A stretch of DNA of 64,000 nucleotides from Bacillota bacterium (lineage in GTDB: Bacteria; Bacillota; Clostridia; Christensenellales; SZUA-584): NCBI GenBank assembly GCA_023415915.1, contig JAEZIZ010000066.1:1-64000 (forward strand), in the 5' to 3' direction. The notes under the pieces were generated by a model. The model was not told the origin of the DNA, searched no databases, and saw nothing but the letters and a program-made list of their open reading frames with translations. The position numbers were made by a program, and so were the translations under genes. Below, piece by piece: positions 8,053-15,744 of this stretch (its first letter is position 1; every line of letters begins with the position of its first letter).

Positions 8053-8505
8053 TTACAGAAACATATCCACAAGCAAGCCCCTTATGTCGTCCACCATATT
8101 AAGAATCTTAATATTTTCTTCCTGCTGCTTGAGTATTTCCTGCGCCATATCGTCCAGCTTGCTGTTTACCCTTTTTATGATAGTCAGCATCTTATGCTTT
8201 CCGTTTACATCAAAAGCGCCGGTTTTTGAGCTCTGGTATGCGTTGCTTGCCGCTTCTCCCACAAGCTCGGCGATAAGCTGCCTGTATTTTAAAAAGCCGC
8301 ATATATCCGCTTTCTTTTTCAGAGCTTCTCCCTGTTCGAATATCTTGCTTTTGAGGCCTTCAATATATTCCTTATATTGCGCGTCGTGCATATCAGTAAG
8401 CTGACGCTTGAATACAAGCTCAGTATCCAAATCGGCATGCTTTTCCTGTGTCGCACCCAAAGCCCGCGCTTCTTTTGAAATTGTCCCTATATCCGCGACT
8501 TTCAT
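8053..8505 (-). CDS. yaaR: YaaR-family (DUF327) protein
   Basis: A 150-residue, mainly helical soluble protein with the family's F..Y..L pattern (CGFLKYRQLIAELV, then SNAYQSS) and a C-terminal coiled coil (LDDMAQEILKQQEENIKIL). I recall YaaR/DUF327 members from clostridial flagellar clusters, but the biochemical role is not established. Here it sits between a FliT/FlgN-like chaperone and cheW, which supports a motility link. Family call from memory of the motif. Confidence 0.75.
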   Translation of the reverse strand: MKVADIGTISKEARALGATQEKHADLDTELVFKRQLTDMHDAQYKEYIEGLKSKIFEQGEALKKKADICGFLKYRQLIAELVGEAASNAYQSSKTGAFDVNGKHKMLTIIKRVNSKLDDMAQEILKQQEENIKILNMVDDIRGLLVDMFL

Positions 8506-8607
8506 TGTTTAATACTCCAAGACCTTATGACCTTTGCGCTATATAGATAACCATTTTTCTATACTCTAAAGCACCAACTTTGGCATTAATACAACAAATC
8601 TTACACA

Positions 8608-9000
8608 CTATTGTTTTTCGTCGATAAATACAGCGCTTTGTGCGTTACGATTGTAAGCGTCGAGCCCTTGCTTTTTTTGCCTTATGGCTTTTATCTGGCT
8701 GCCGTAGCTTTTCAGCTTTTCTTCGGAGAGTTCTCTTAAATCATTATTGGCCTGTACTATACGGCCGAATATCTGTTCGATATCTCTGCTTATTTCAATA
8801 TCGGCCGGGCTCATTTCTTCCGAAGAGATTTTGCCAAGCTCGTCAACCTTGCGCATTATCAGTTCGCAAGATTGCAGCTCCCGGTCGAATTCATCTACAT
8901 TGTCTTCTTCAAGCAGCCGCATGGCTTTATTGATTGTGCCGAGCAATTCTTCCAGCAGCGTCTTTTTTGCCTTAAGTATGTCGGTTATATTTCCACTCAT
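8608..9000 (-). CDS. FliT/FlgN-type flagellar chaperone
   Basis: A 130-residue all-helical, charged protein ending in the pattern IKAIRQKKQGLDAYNR, as in FlgN/FliT proteins that escort hook-associated proteins or FliD to the export apparatus. Its start overlaps the fliS stop (ATGA), so it occupies the position of FliT in fliD-fliS-fliT operons. Sequence alone does not separate FliT from FlgN; position favours FliT. Confidence 0.65.
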   Translation of the reverse strand: MSGNITDILKAKKTLLEELLGTINKAMRLLEEDNVDEFDRELQSCELIMRKVDELGKISSEEMSPADIEISRDIEQIFGRIVQANNDLRELSEEKLKSYGSQIKAIRQKKQGLDAYNRNAQSAVFIDEKQ

Positions 9001-9401
9001 TGTTCCATCTCGCTTAACTCATAAATCGGAGGCTTGTATTCCTTTTCCACCTTCACCCAGGTGTCGCGCAGGCTGCTGAGTATTTTCAGCAAAGGTTCTA
9101 TCTTCTCAGCGTCTTTTGAAATGTTTATCCTTACTATCTCTTCGTATATAAACACATAAAGCGACAGCAGGTTTCTTGCTATCTCATACTTTAAGTCAAG
9201 AGAGGCCATCAACTCGTCAATAATATCCTCGGCCTTTTTAAAGTTGTTGTTCGCGTCTTCATAATCCTTCTTCTCTATAGCCATGCGCGCAAGCTTCAGC
9301 CGTTTGATGCAGCCGTTGTAAAGCATGACTATAAGACCTACAGGACTCGCAGTAGTCACCTCCTGCGTCTTGTATTTTTCATAAGCATTTGCCATAACCA
9401 T
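8997..9401 (-). CDS. fliS: FliS, flagellin export chaperone
   Basis: Binds the C-terminus of unpolymerised flagellin. The 134-residue protein shows the family N-terminus AYEKYKTQEVTTASPVGLIVMLYNGCIKRLKLAR and the helix-bundle core with AEDIIDELMASLDLKYEIARNL. Follows fliD by 32 nt. No flagellin gene lies in the window. Confidence 0.96.
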   Translation of the reverse strand: MVMANAYEKYKTQEVTTASPVGLIVMLYNGCIKRLKLARMAIEKKDYEDANNNFKKAEDIIDELMASLDLKYEIARNLLSLYVFIYEEIVRINISKDAEKIEPLLKILSSLRDTWVKVEKEYKPPIYELSEMEQ

Positions 9402-9433
9402 ATTTATATGTCACCTCGTTAAATATTGATCGA

Positions 9434-10918
9434 TCATGAAGACATTCCGGTAAACGTAGAAGAGAGCCAGGACTGCATGCTGTACATCTTTGATAAGGCC
9501 TGCTCCATTTTCGCGAACTTCCTCCACAAAGCGTCTTCCTTTACAGCCATTTTATCCACAAGATCTGCTTCGTAATCTTTGGAATCCTTGATAAGGTCGT
9601 CAAGGTTGTCCAGCGCAACGTCCGTCGTTTCCTTTGTGTAAGCGAGCAGCGAATCGGAGATTCGCACTATAAGCCCTTTGTCTTCAAAGTTGTCCCCGTT
9701 GTTGAGAAATAGGCTTTTAACCTTATCGGGATCTTCGGAGAGCGCTTTGCGCAGCTTTGTTTCGTCTATAGTGATCTTCCCGCCGTCGGAATAAATACCG
9801 GTGTTAAGCCCTATGCTCGACGGTGATAGCCCCGTGTCGCCTACGTTCGTATAAAAAGCGCTTCTTAGCTTTGTAAGCAGGCCGGAGATATAAGAATCGC
9901 CATGCAGCAATCCGCTCTTTGCCTTCTCCTCCCAAAGCTTTATATCGTCTTCGCTCATTTCTTTCTTCTGAGTTTCCGTGAGGGGTGTATAACTCCGGTA
10001 GACTTTTTCTTTTATACGGTTCTGCAGGTCTTCCACGAGTTTGTTATATTCTTCTATAAAGCTCTTTATCTTGCCTATGGTAGTATCGAGGTCCTTGCTT
10101 ACCGTAAATGTTATCGGAGCATCGGATTCAGCTTTAAGCGTATAGGTAATGCCGTCATATGTGAAAGTGTTGGACGAGTTCGTTACCTCTACTCCGTCAA
10201 TAATGCAGACGGCGTCCTTTCCTTTATATTTATCCACACCCTCCGCTATACCGAACGCGCTGTTTTCCGAAGCGAACGCGTTCCCAGCGATATTTACGAT
10301 ATCTATCTTGCTCGAGCTGCCGGTGGTTGCCGACTGTATAGTGAAGCCTTTAGTAAGGCTGCTGAACGTCATCCTGACTCCCGCGCCGGATGTGTTTACC
10401 TTATTGAGCAGCTCGCCCATCGTCGTATCTTCTGTAAATTCAAACGTCTTTCCGTTTATACTGAACGATATCTTACCGTCGACGAACTGGAAATCATTTT
10501 CCATATCGATCTCGGACAGCTTTGCATCGCTGCTGTACGCCGCGCCTTTAAACACATTAACGCTTTTAAGGCTGGGCGCGGTGGCAAGCTGTGAAATTTC
10601 ACTTATCGTCAGGGTACATTCGTTGGCGTAAGAAGAAGCCGAAATGCTCACCGCATCAGTTTGGGCGCTGAAATCGACTTTATAGTTTCTCAAGGCAGAA
10701 TCGGACATCATGTTCGTGCTGGAGAGCACGCTCAAATATTTTGAACGGAAGCTGGCTATACTCTTGTTAACTTCCCTGTAAGCAGCCTCCTGCCATTCGT
10801 ACTTTGTTCTCGTCTGGAACTTTTTATCCAGCTTAGCCTGATATTTTAGCATTAAGCCTTTTACTATAGATTCGGTGTCAAGGCCCGACACCATTCCCGA
10901 TATCCTGTTTACAGACAT
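9434..10918 (-). CDS. fliD: FliD, flagellar filament cap protein (HAP2)
   Basis: Caps the filament and helps flagellin fold into place. About 494 residues: N-terminal coiled-coil region (VNRISGMVSGLDTESIVKGLM, then KTKYEWQEAAYREV-like), variable middle domain, and a C-terminal coiled coil ending in SKMYSMQSWLSSTFTGM. The frame is open seven codons further upstream, but AAGGAGGAAGATGAC lies right before the ATG at 10918, which I take as the start. It is the first gene of fliD-fliS-fliT-yaaR-cheW behind a sigma-28-like promoter. Confidence 0.95.
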   Translation of the reverse strand: MSVNRISGMVSGLDTESIVKGLMLKYQAKLDKKFQTRTKYEWQEAAYREVNKSIASFRSKYLSVLSSTNMMSDSALRNYKVDFSAQTDAVSISASSYANECTLTISEISQLATAPSLKSVNVFKGAAYSSDAKLSEIDMENDFQFVDGKISFSINGKTFEFTEDTTMGELLNKVNTSGAGVRMTFSSLTKGFTIQSATTGSSSKIDIVNIAGNAFASENSAFGIAEGVDKYKGKDAVCIIDGVEVTNSSNTFTYDGITYTLKAESDAPITFTVSKDLDTTIGKIKSFIEEYNKLVEDLQNRIKEKVYRSYTPLTETQKKEMSEDDIKLWEEKAKSGLLHGDSYISGLLTKLRSAFYTNVGDTGLSPSSIGLNTGIYSDGGKITIDETKLRKALSEDPDKVKSLFLNNGDNFEDKGLIVRISDSLLAYTKETTDVALDNLDDLIKDSKDYEADLVDKMAVKEDALWRKFAKMEQALSKMYSMQSWLSSTFTGMSS

Positions 10919-10973
10919 GTCATCTTCCTCCTTTAACAACGCTTCAAAGAAGACATAAGCGTCCTTATAACAT

Positions 10974-11001
10974 ATATCGGTTTTTCAGGCGGTAAACTTT
11001 A
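10974..11001 (-). promoter_or_regulatory. Sigma-28-type promoter before fliD
   Basis: Minus strand TAAA (11001-10998), 16 nt, ACCGATAT (10981-10974), matching the flagellar sigma consensus except for one extra spacer base. It lies about 55 nt upstream of the fliD start. Late flagellar genes such as fliD-fliS are commonly under this sigma factor. Confidence 0.6.
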
Positions 11002-11063
11002 CTATAATGTCATTTAAAATTCGTCCGATTTTTTACATTATTTTAAATATTATTACAATGCCA

Positions 11064-11969
11064 TTATATATGCGCAAAGTATGAAACTTTAGAGAGGCTG
11101 GAGTTATATATTTGCGTTATAGGCCGGTAGCTTGTCAACCGCCTGCCTGCCTGTGCTATTGTAACCCCGCGCTTTGCGTCGTATACTCCGTCCCTGGACG
11201 GGCAAACCATCTGTACATGCCCGTGAGCGCCGTTCCTGTATAGCGCAGTAACTACGGGATGGCCTTCATTTGCAAGCTGCTGCGCTTTCTCGGGAGTTAC
11301 TTCGGTCCAGCCGTATTGGCTTCCGTATTTGTGCAGCCAGTTATACATGGCGTTAGCGTTCATCTGATTTGCCCCTTTATCGCCGTACGACATTGGAACT
11401 CCAGTTTTTGCGTCATAATAATGCGGTATTTCCGCGCCCATGGCGCTTGTTACATCCCATACGAATATGTTGCAGTATGTGCCGCCGTCAGGCTGATAAC
11501 GTTCGTTCGTTTCGACGTTGAACTGGTTTATCACCGCAGTATACAGCGCGGCCGAACGGTTGCCCGGGTTGCTCGTTATTGCTGGCTGAGCGGGTTTGGA
11601 GGGATTCGCGGGAATAATCCCTTCTCCCTGCTTTGCATACACCTTTGCAGCCGCGGCGGTACTTGCATACGGGTTCGTTATGCCGGTAAGCGGTATTGAA
11701 CCGTCGCCGTATAGAGCGCTGCAAAGGCTTAGCAGCATCAAATTAGAGCTGTTGTTTAATCCTGAGTTTAACAGACAAGACAGCAGAGCGTACGTTGAGC
11801 TCGTATCCGGCAGAAACGACTGATTATCGTTCCTGGCGTCATCGCCGTCGCTAAGCGCTTCGAGCAGCATTGTGCTGAACGCGCTCGACGTATTTCCGGC
11901 CGCTCCATATGCCGATGATGCATTATTAAGCAAAGCTGTCCGCATTACGTCGTTTACGCTTATAGACAT
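11064..11969 (-). CDS. Flagellar-locus protein with C-terminal CHAP/NlpC-like cysteine-hydrolase domain
   Basis: I do not recognise the family of this 301-residue protein with certainty. The N-terminal 130 residues are low-complexity (Ser/Ala/Asn/Leu). The C-terminal 160 residues look like a papain-fold cell-wall hydrolase: Cys166 opens a helix (TYCNIFVWDVTSAMG) and His251 lies in the strand GHVQMV, the usual Cys-His order for CHAP or NlpC/P60 amidases. There is no signal peptide, as in rod-associated hydrolases exported through the flagellar apparatus. It follows flhX by 6 nt. It could supply the peptidoglycan-opening role of FlgJ, which matters because the nearby transglycosylase carries a stop codon. 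The function is inference. Confidence 0.6.
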   Translation of the reverse strand: MSISVNDVMRTALLNNASSAYGAAGNTSSAFSTMLLEALSDGDDARNDNQSFLPDTSSTYALLSCLLNSGLNNSSNLMLLSLCSALYGDGSIPLTGITNPYASTAAAAKVYAKQGEGIIPANPSKPAQPAITSNPGNRSAALYTAVINQFNVETNERYQPDGGTYCNIFVWDVTSAMGAEIPHYYDAKTGVPMSYGDKGANQMNANAMYNWLHKYGSQYGWTEVTPEKAQQLANEGHPVVTALYRNGAHGHVQMVCPSRDGVYDAKRGVTIAQAGRRLTSYRPITQIYNSSLSKVSYFAHI

Positions 11970-11975
11970 GTCTTG

Positions 11976-12290
11976 TTATCCTTTCGTCTTTTCCAATCCG
12001 AATTTCGATTTACGTTCGTTATCCAAACCGGATACGAACACCAATATTTCGGCTACCGCCTTATAAAGCTGTTCGGGGATCTCGTCGCCCACGCTTAGCT
12101 TGTGCAGTACGGGAGCCAGTTTGCTGTCTTTCACGACCTTGATATTGTTTTCCTGCGCCGCCTGAACCATGTTTTGCGCTACATATCCTTTTCCGAGCGC
12201 GACAACCTGCGGCGCGCTGTCCTTCTTTGCGTCGTACTTCAGCGCTGCCGCGAGTGCTTCTTCATTCTCATGTCCTTCATATTCTCTCAT
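11976..12290 (-). CDS. flhX: FlhX, FlhB C-terminal-domain-like protein
   Basis: A 104-residue stand-alone version of the cytoplasmic domain of FlhB: ALKYDAKKDSAPQVVALGKG, NNIKVVKDSKLAPVLHKL and VGDEIPEQLYKAVAEILVFV align with the FlhB tail at 178-58. The NPTH cleavage motif is absent; this protein resembles the part after the cleavage point. Known as FlhX or YlqH in other bacteria. It overlaps the upstream fliK-like gene by ATGA, the same pairing as ylqG-ylqH in Bacillus. Confidence 0.9.
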   Translation of the reverse strand: MREYEGHENEEALAAALKYDAKKDSAPQVVALGKGYVAQNMVQAAQENNIKVVKDSKLAPVLHKLSVGDEIPEQLYKAVAEILVFVSGLDNERKSKFGLEKTKG

Positions 12291-13930
12291 ACATGCACGT
12301 CTATGTTCCCGGAGCTCACGCCCGCGTCGGGTATCAGCACTCCTCCCGCGTTAAGTACGTTCGTCCTTGTTTCCAATCCGGTTATCTTAAGGCTTTTCAA
12401 TATGTAACCCGCATTTTCCAACGCCTTTGAAAGAGCCTTAGATCTCTTTATTATCTCGGGCTGTATTTCCTTTTGCTCAAGGCGGAATTCCACCGACAAG
12501 TTTTTACCTGATGTCTTCAGCAGCGTTTCAACGCGCCCGATATGCTGCGTGTCCAGCGCTATGAGTACGGTAAGCCCTTCCTCGCCGGCCTCTTTCTGGT
12601 TGCGTTTACGCCGGTAAACATACAGCTCAGCTGTTCTTTCCGCTCCGTTTTTGAGCATGAACGGTATCTGTATGCAGTCAAAGCGCTTTGCTTCGGCCAG
12701 CAGCTCGAGTTGTTTTTGGGCCTGGTCCGCTTTTTGCAAAATCCCTACATCCTGTTTATCGGCATGCTGCAATAAAAGCTTTAGTTCGCCAAGTTTATCG
12801 GGTATATCCAGTACTGCTTTTTTAAACTCCGCGCCCGTCTGTTTATCCGGCTTGCAAAACAAATCCAATATCTTGTCTGTAATTTCTTTTTTGTTAACAT
12901 GACGGTGCTCTCTGTCCATTTCCGGTGATAGATGTTTAAGCGCCGCAATGTCCTTTCCTGGCGGCGCGTTGTCGGCGGCCCGTTTCCCGTCAGTCAACTT
13001 TTCTTTCGTTAAATATATATCTTCATTTAATATAACCTGCTGCGCCCCGCCTGAAACCTTATTCTGTAAAACGCCCGTCTGCTCAGCGGGAATCTGTGCG
13101 TCCGCAGCGCCCGCCTGCTCTCCTGCCTGCCCGATGTTTGAAGGAGTCTTAAGCTGTGCGGCATCGGTATTGAGAGGCAAAACGCCGGCTGCGTCCGTCC
13201 CGCCCTCGGAGCCCGCTGCTATGTGTTCTGCCGCGGCGCTTATTTGGGCGGCATCCGCGCCCTTAGTAGCCATCGGCAGGTCTGTTTGACCAGGCTTTTG
13301 GGCAGTCTGCTTTCCCGCTATATCCGCCCGAGCCGTGTTTTCTTCTATAATATAATTCACCTCAGTGTTCTGCGCTCCGGGCGTTGCTTGCATAGCCTCC
13401 GGTCCAGAAGCCGCAGTTTCTTGTGCGGACGCATTGAGGCTTACCAATCCTGACACAATGCCGGTGAGCAGCGCGCCTAAATTAGAATCTCCTCTAACGA
13501 TCTGCGCAAGCGCCGCTATGTTTTCGGGCGTGCGTGGAATATTATTCTCAATAAGGAAAGCCGCGGCTTTTGGGTCGAGCCCGGGGTTCGCTTTAATTGT
13601 CGCGAGCGTACCGGGAATATTATTACGAGCCGAAGCAATAGAATCGTTTTGCTTGTTTGAAGATTCAACGTCCAGAAGGTGCAGCACATACCCCGAGCCG
13701 TTCTTGTTAGCGGCCACCTCTACTATATCGCCTTCCGAAAGCCCCAGCTCGCTTTGCATAAGAGCCATAAAGAGTTTGCCTTCATTATTTTTAAGCATGA
13801 CCTTATCGCCCTGTATGTTTTCTACACGGGCAATAAGTATCTGGCCTTCGGTGAATTTTGGAGCCATATACTCGGAAATTATATGTACCTGTTCGACCTC
13901 TTTTATCTGGCCGATGTTTTCAATCTTCAT
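12287..13930 (-). CDS. FliK/YlqG-like hook-length control protein
   Basis: A 547-residue protein with a small N-terminal beta domain (about 20-100: GQILIARVENIQGDKVMLKN), a long disordered Ala/Gln/Gly-rich middle (about 140-330), and a C-terminal domain (about 400-530) resembling FliK C-terminal regions (QIPFMLKNGAERTAELYVYRRKR; LDTQHIGRVETLL). FliK measures hook length and triggers the FlhB switch. Overlap with flhX supports a role in export switching, although a canonical fliK in the fliH-fliI region may exist elsewhere, so this may be the YlqG paralogue. Confidence 0.7.
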   Translation of the reverse strand: MKIENIGQIKEVEQVHIISEYMAPKFTEGQILIARVENIQGDKVMLKNNEGKLFMALMQSELGLSEGDIVEVAANKNGSGYVLHLLDVESSNKQNDSIASARNNIPGTLATIKANPGLDPKAAAFLIENNIPRTPENIAALAQIVRGDSNLGALLTGIVSGLVSLNASAQETAASGPEAMQATPGAQNTEVNYIIEENTARADIAGKQTAQKPGQTDLPMATKGADAAQISAAAEHIAAGSEGGTDAAGVLPLNTDAAQLKTPSNIGQAGEQAGAADAQIPAEQTGVLQNKVSGGAQQVILNEDIYLTKEKLTDGKRAADNAPPGKDIAALKHLSPEMDREHRHVNKKEITDKILDLFCKPDKQTGAEFKKAVLDIPDKLGELKLLLQHADKQDVGILQKADQAQKQLELLAEAKRFDCIQIPFMLKNGAERTAELYVYRRKRNQKEAGEEGLTVLIALDTQHIGRVETLLKTSGKNLSVEFRLEQKEIQPEIIKRSKALSKALENAGYILKSLKITGLETRTNVLNAGGVLIPDAGVSSGNIDVHV

Positions 13931-14003
13931 TGTAAGTTTTTCCTAATCTCACTTAAATTTCTGGGAGCTCCGTTGGATGCAGCGCAATAGAGGTCTATAT
14001 TAT

Positions 14004-14011
14004 TTATCGGT
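14004..14011 (-). promoter_or_regulatory. Possible sigma-28 -10 box before the fliK-like gene
   Basis: Minus-strand ACCGATAA preceded by AAAA, the same core as before fliD and the transglycosylase, about 75 nt upstream of the fliK-like start. The -35 region is poor (TTTA instead of TAAA), so this is weaker than the other two. Confidence 0.35.
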
Positions 14012-14026
14012 TTTTATAAAAAGGAT

Positions 14027-14054
14027 TAAATAGTTTTTGAAAATGTTTCGATAT
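14027..14054 (+). promoter_or_regulatory. Possible sigma-28 promoter of the cheC-cheD-cheY-cheA transcript
   Basis: Plus strand TAAA (14027-14030), 16-nt spacer, TTCGATAT (14047-14054). Five to six of eight -10 bases match the flagellar sigma consensus. It lies about 65 nt upstream of cheC in the divergent intergenic region, so both directions may answer to the flagellar sigma factor. Confidence 0.4.
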
Positions 14055-14116
14055 ATAAATTAGCCGTTGAAACGGAAAAGCGTGTAATAAACCGGCGTCC
14101 AATTCTATTATCGAGT

Positions 14117-14746
14117 GTGAGGGGCATGTTCGATCTAAATAAACTAAACAATAATCAACTGGACTTTTTCAGGGAGCTTGAGAACATAGGCGCAAGCCAT
14201 GCGGCTACCGCACTATCGTTAATGCTCTCCCATGACGTCGCAATACGCGTGCCTCGGGCGCAGTTCTGCGAATACGGCCAGATATGCGAAATACTGAATG
14301 GGCCTGAAAATGTGGTTGCGGGTTTATTGGTGGAAATATGCGGGGACTTAAACGGCTTTATACTTTTGGTAATGGATGAGGAAGACTCGCGCAGGATAGC
14401 GGATACGATGCTGCAGGGCGTGGCGGACGGTATGCCGGAACCCGAGAAACAGGAGATGCTGATATCGGCTATCAAAGAACTGGCAAACATACTCGTCAGT
14501 TCATATGTAAACGCGATATCCCAGCTGACCGGGCTGACAATAGACGTTTCCGTACCCGATGTTGTTTTTGACATGGCCGGCGCCGTTATGAATCTTCTTG
14601 CGGTTGCGTATGGGGACATCTGCGACAGCGTCATGTTCATGGAGACGGAGTTTCAGGACAATGAGCAGAGTATATTCGGCCATTTCTTCCTGATTCCCGA
14701 TTTGGAATCATACAAGACGTTAATAAGCAAGATGGAAGCTTTCTGA
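14117..14746 (+). CDS. cheC: CheC, CheY-phosphate phosphatase
   Basis: Dephosphorylates CheY-P and partners with CheD. The 209-residue protein has two complete active half-sites, each E-x2-N-x22-P: ELEN...P in the N-terminal half (about residues 22-47) and ELAN...P in the second half. Having both fits CheC rather than CheX. The frame opens with GTG at 14117 and an ATG at 14126; AGGGG lies too close to the ATG, so the start is uncertain. The cheD ATG follows one nt after the stop. Confidence 0.93.
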   Translation: MRGMFDLNKLNNNQLDFFRELENIGASHAATALSLMLSHDVAIRVPRAQFCEYGQICEILNGPENVVAGLLVEICGDLNGFILLVMDEEDSRRIADTMLQGVADGMPEPEKQEMLISAIKELANILVSSYVNAISQLTGLTIDVSVPDVVFDMAGAVMNLLAVAYGDICDSVMFMETEFQDNEQSIFGHFFLIPDLESYKTLISKMEAF

Positions 14747-14747
14747 C

Positions 14748-15233
14748 ATGAAGACAATTACGTTAGGTATCGCCGAGTCGCGGATAGCCCAATCGCCCGA
14801 CAAGCTGGTGACTCTGGGCCTTGGTTCATGCGTGGGTTTGGTGATTTACGACCCCGTGAGCAAGATAAGCGGGATGATTCATATAATGCTTCCCACCGCT
14901 CCGAAAGGAATGGTGGTAACGAACAAATGCAAATATGCCGATACAGGTATTATAGAGCTCATACGCCTGCTCACCGTACAGGGCGCGCTGCGCTCAAGGC
15001 TGGTAGCGAAGGCTGCCGGAGGAGCGCATATGTTCAACGCTTCTTATAATAACGATGTTATAAACGTCGGGCAGAGGAATATGGAGATGTGCTATAAAGT
15101 TCTCAAGGAAAGCGCCATCGCTCTAATTGCCGAGGACACCGGCGGCAGCAGCGGGAGATCGATTGAATTTTGCTGTGAAACCAGTACGCTTGAAGTCCGT
15201 ACCGTTTCACCGAGAAGCATACGGGTTATATGA
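14748..15233 (+). CDS. cheD: CheD, chemoreceptor glutamine deamidase
   Basis: Deamidates receptor glutamines and stimulates CheC. The 161 residues have the catalytic Cys of LGLGSCVGLVIYDP and the His of SGMIHIMLP, plus KAAGGAHMF and GRSIEFCCETSTLEVR. Tight coupling to cheC (1-nt gap) fits their physical partnership. Confidence 0.96.
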   Translation: MKTITLGIAESRIAQSPDKLVTLGLGSCVGLVIYDPVSKISGMIHIMLPTAPKGMVVTNKCKYADTGIIELIRLLTVQGALRSRLVAKAAGGAHMFNASYNNDVINVGQRNMEMCYKVLKESAIALIAEDTGGSSGRSIEFCCETSTLEVRTVSPRSIRVI

Positions 15234-15271
15234 CAAGTTGACATACAGTTTATATTAACTAGGAGGGTAAT

Positions 15272-15628
15272 ATGAAAAGGGTGTTGATTGTAGACGACGC
15301 CGCATTCATGAGAGTATCAATTAAAAACATGCTCAGCAAGCACGGATACGAAGTGGTCGGCGAAGCGGAGAACGGTAAGGTTGCGATAACTAAATATCAG
15401 GAGCTGTCTCCCGACATCGTTACTATGGACATAACGATGCCGGAGATGGATGGTCTTACAAGTATCAAGAAGATACTTGCCATAAATCCTTCCGCCAATA
15501 TCATAATGATATCCGCTATGGGACAGGAGAGCATGGTTAGGGAGGCTGTGCTTTCAGGCGCGAAAGGGTTTATCGTTAAGCCGTTTAAAGAAGATGCAAT
15601 AGTAGCGGCTTTGAATAACCTGCATTAA
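15272..15628 (+). CDS. cheY: CheY, chemotaxis response regulator
   Basis: A 118-residue single receiver domain that signals to the flagellar switch. The acidic pair is DDA (8-9), the phospho-acceptor Asp53 (VTMDITMPEMDG), the Thr/Ser switch residue is in IMISAMG, and the Lys is in FIVKPF. The start follows AGGAGGGTAAT. Confidence 0.96.
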   Translation: MKRVLIVDDAAFMRVSIKNMLSKHGYEVVGEAENGKVAITKYQELSPDIVTMDITMPEMDGLTSIKKILAINPSANIIMISAMGQESMVREAVLSGAKGFIVKPFKEDAIVAALNNLH

Positions 15629-15675
15629 TACGGTAAAAAAGCAACCGTTTCGGTTGTATTTGGAGTAAAGCATGT

Positions 15676-15697
15676 TGGCGGCTTATCTGCCGCCAAA
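15676..15697 (+). other. Hairpin upstream of cheA
   Basis: TTGGCGGC-TTATCT-GCCGCCAA, an 8-bp perfect stem in the 95-nt cheY-cheA gap. It is followed by A residues rather than T, so it is not a plus-strand terminator; it may affect mRNA stability between cheY and cheA. Confidence 0.4.
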
Positions 15698-15744
15698 AAA
15701 TCCGCCTTATTGCGGAAAGTTTAATGAAAAGAAGGGAAACTGGC

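Noticed and set aside
9902..10594. 230-codon plus-strand open frame antisense to fliD
   Set aside because: FliD on the minus strand explains the sequence; the antisense translation resembles no family and has no ribosome site.
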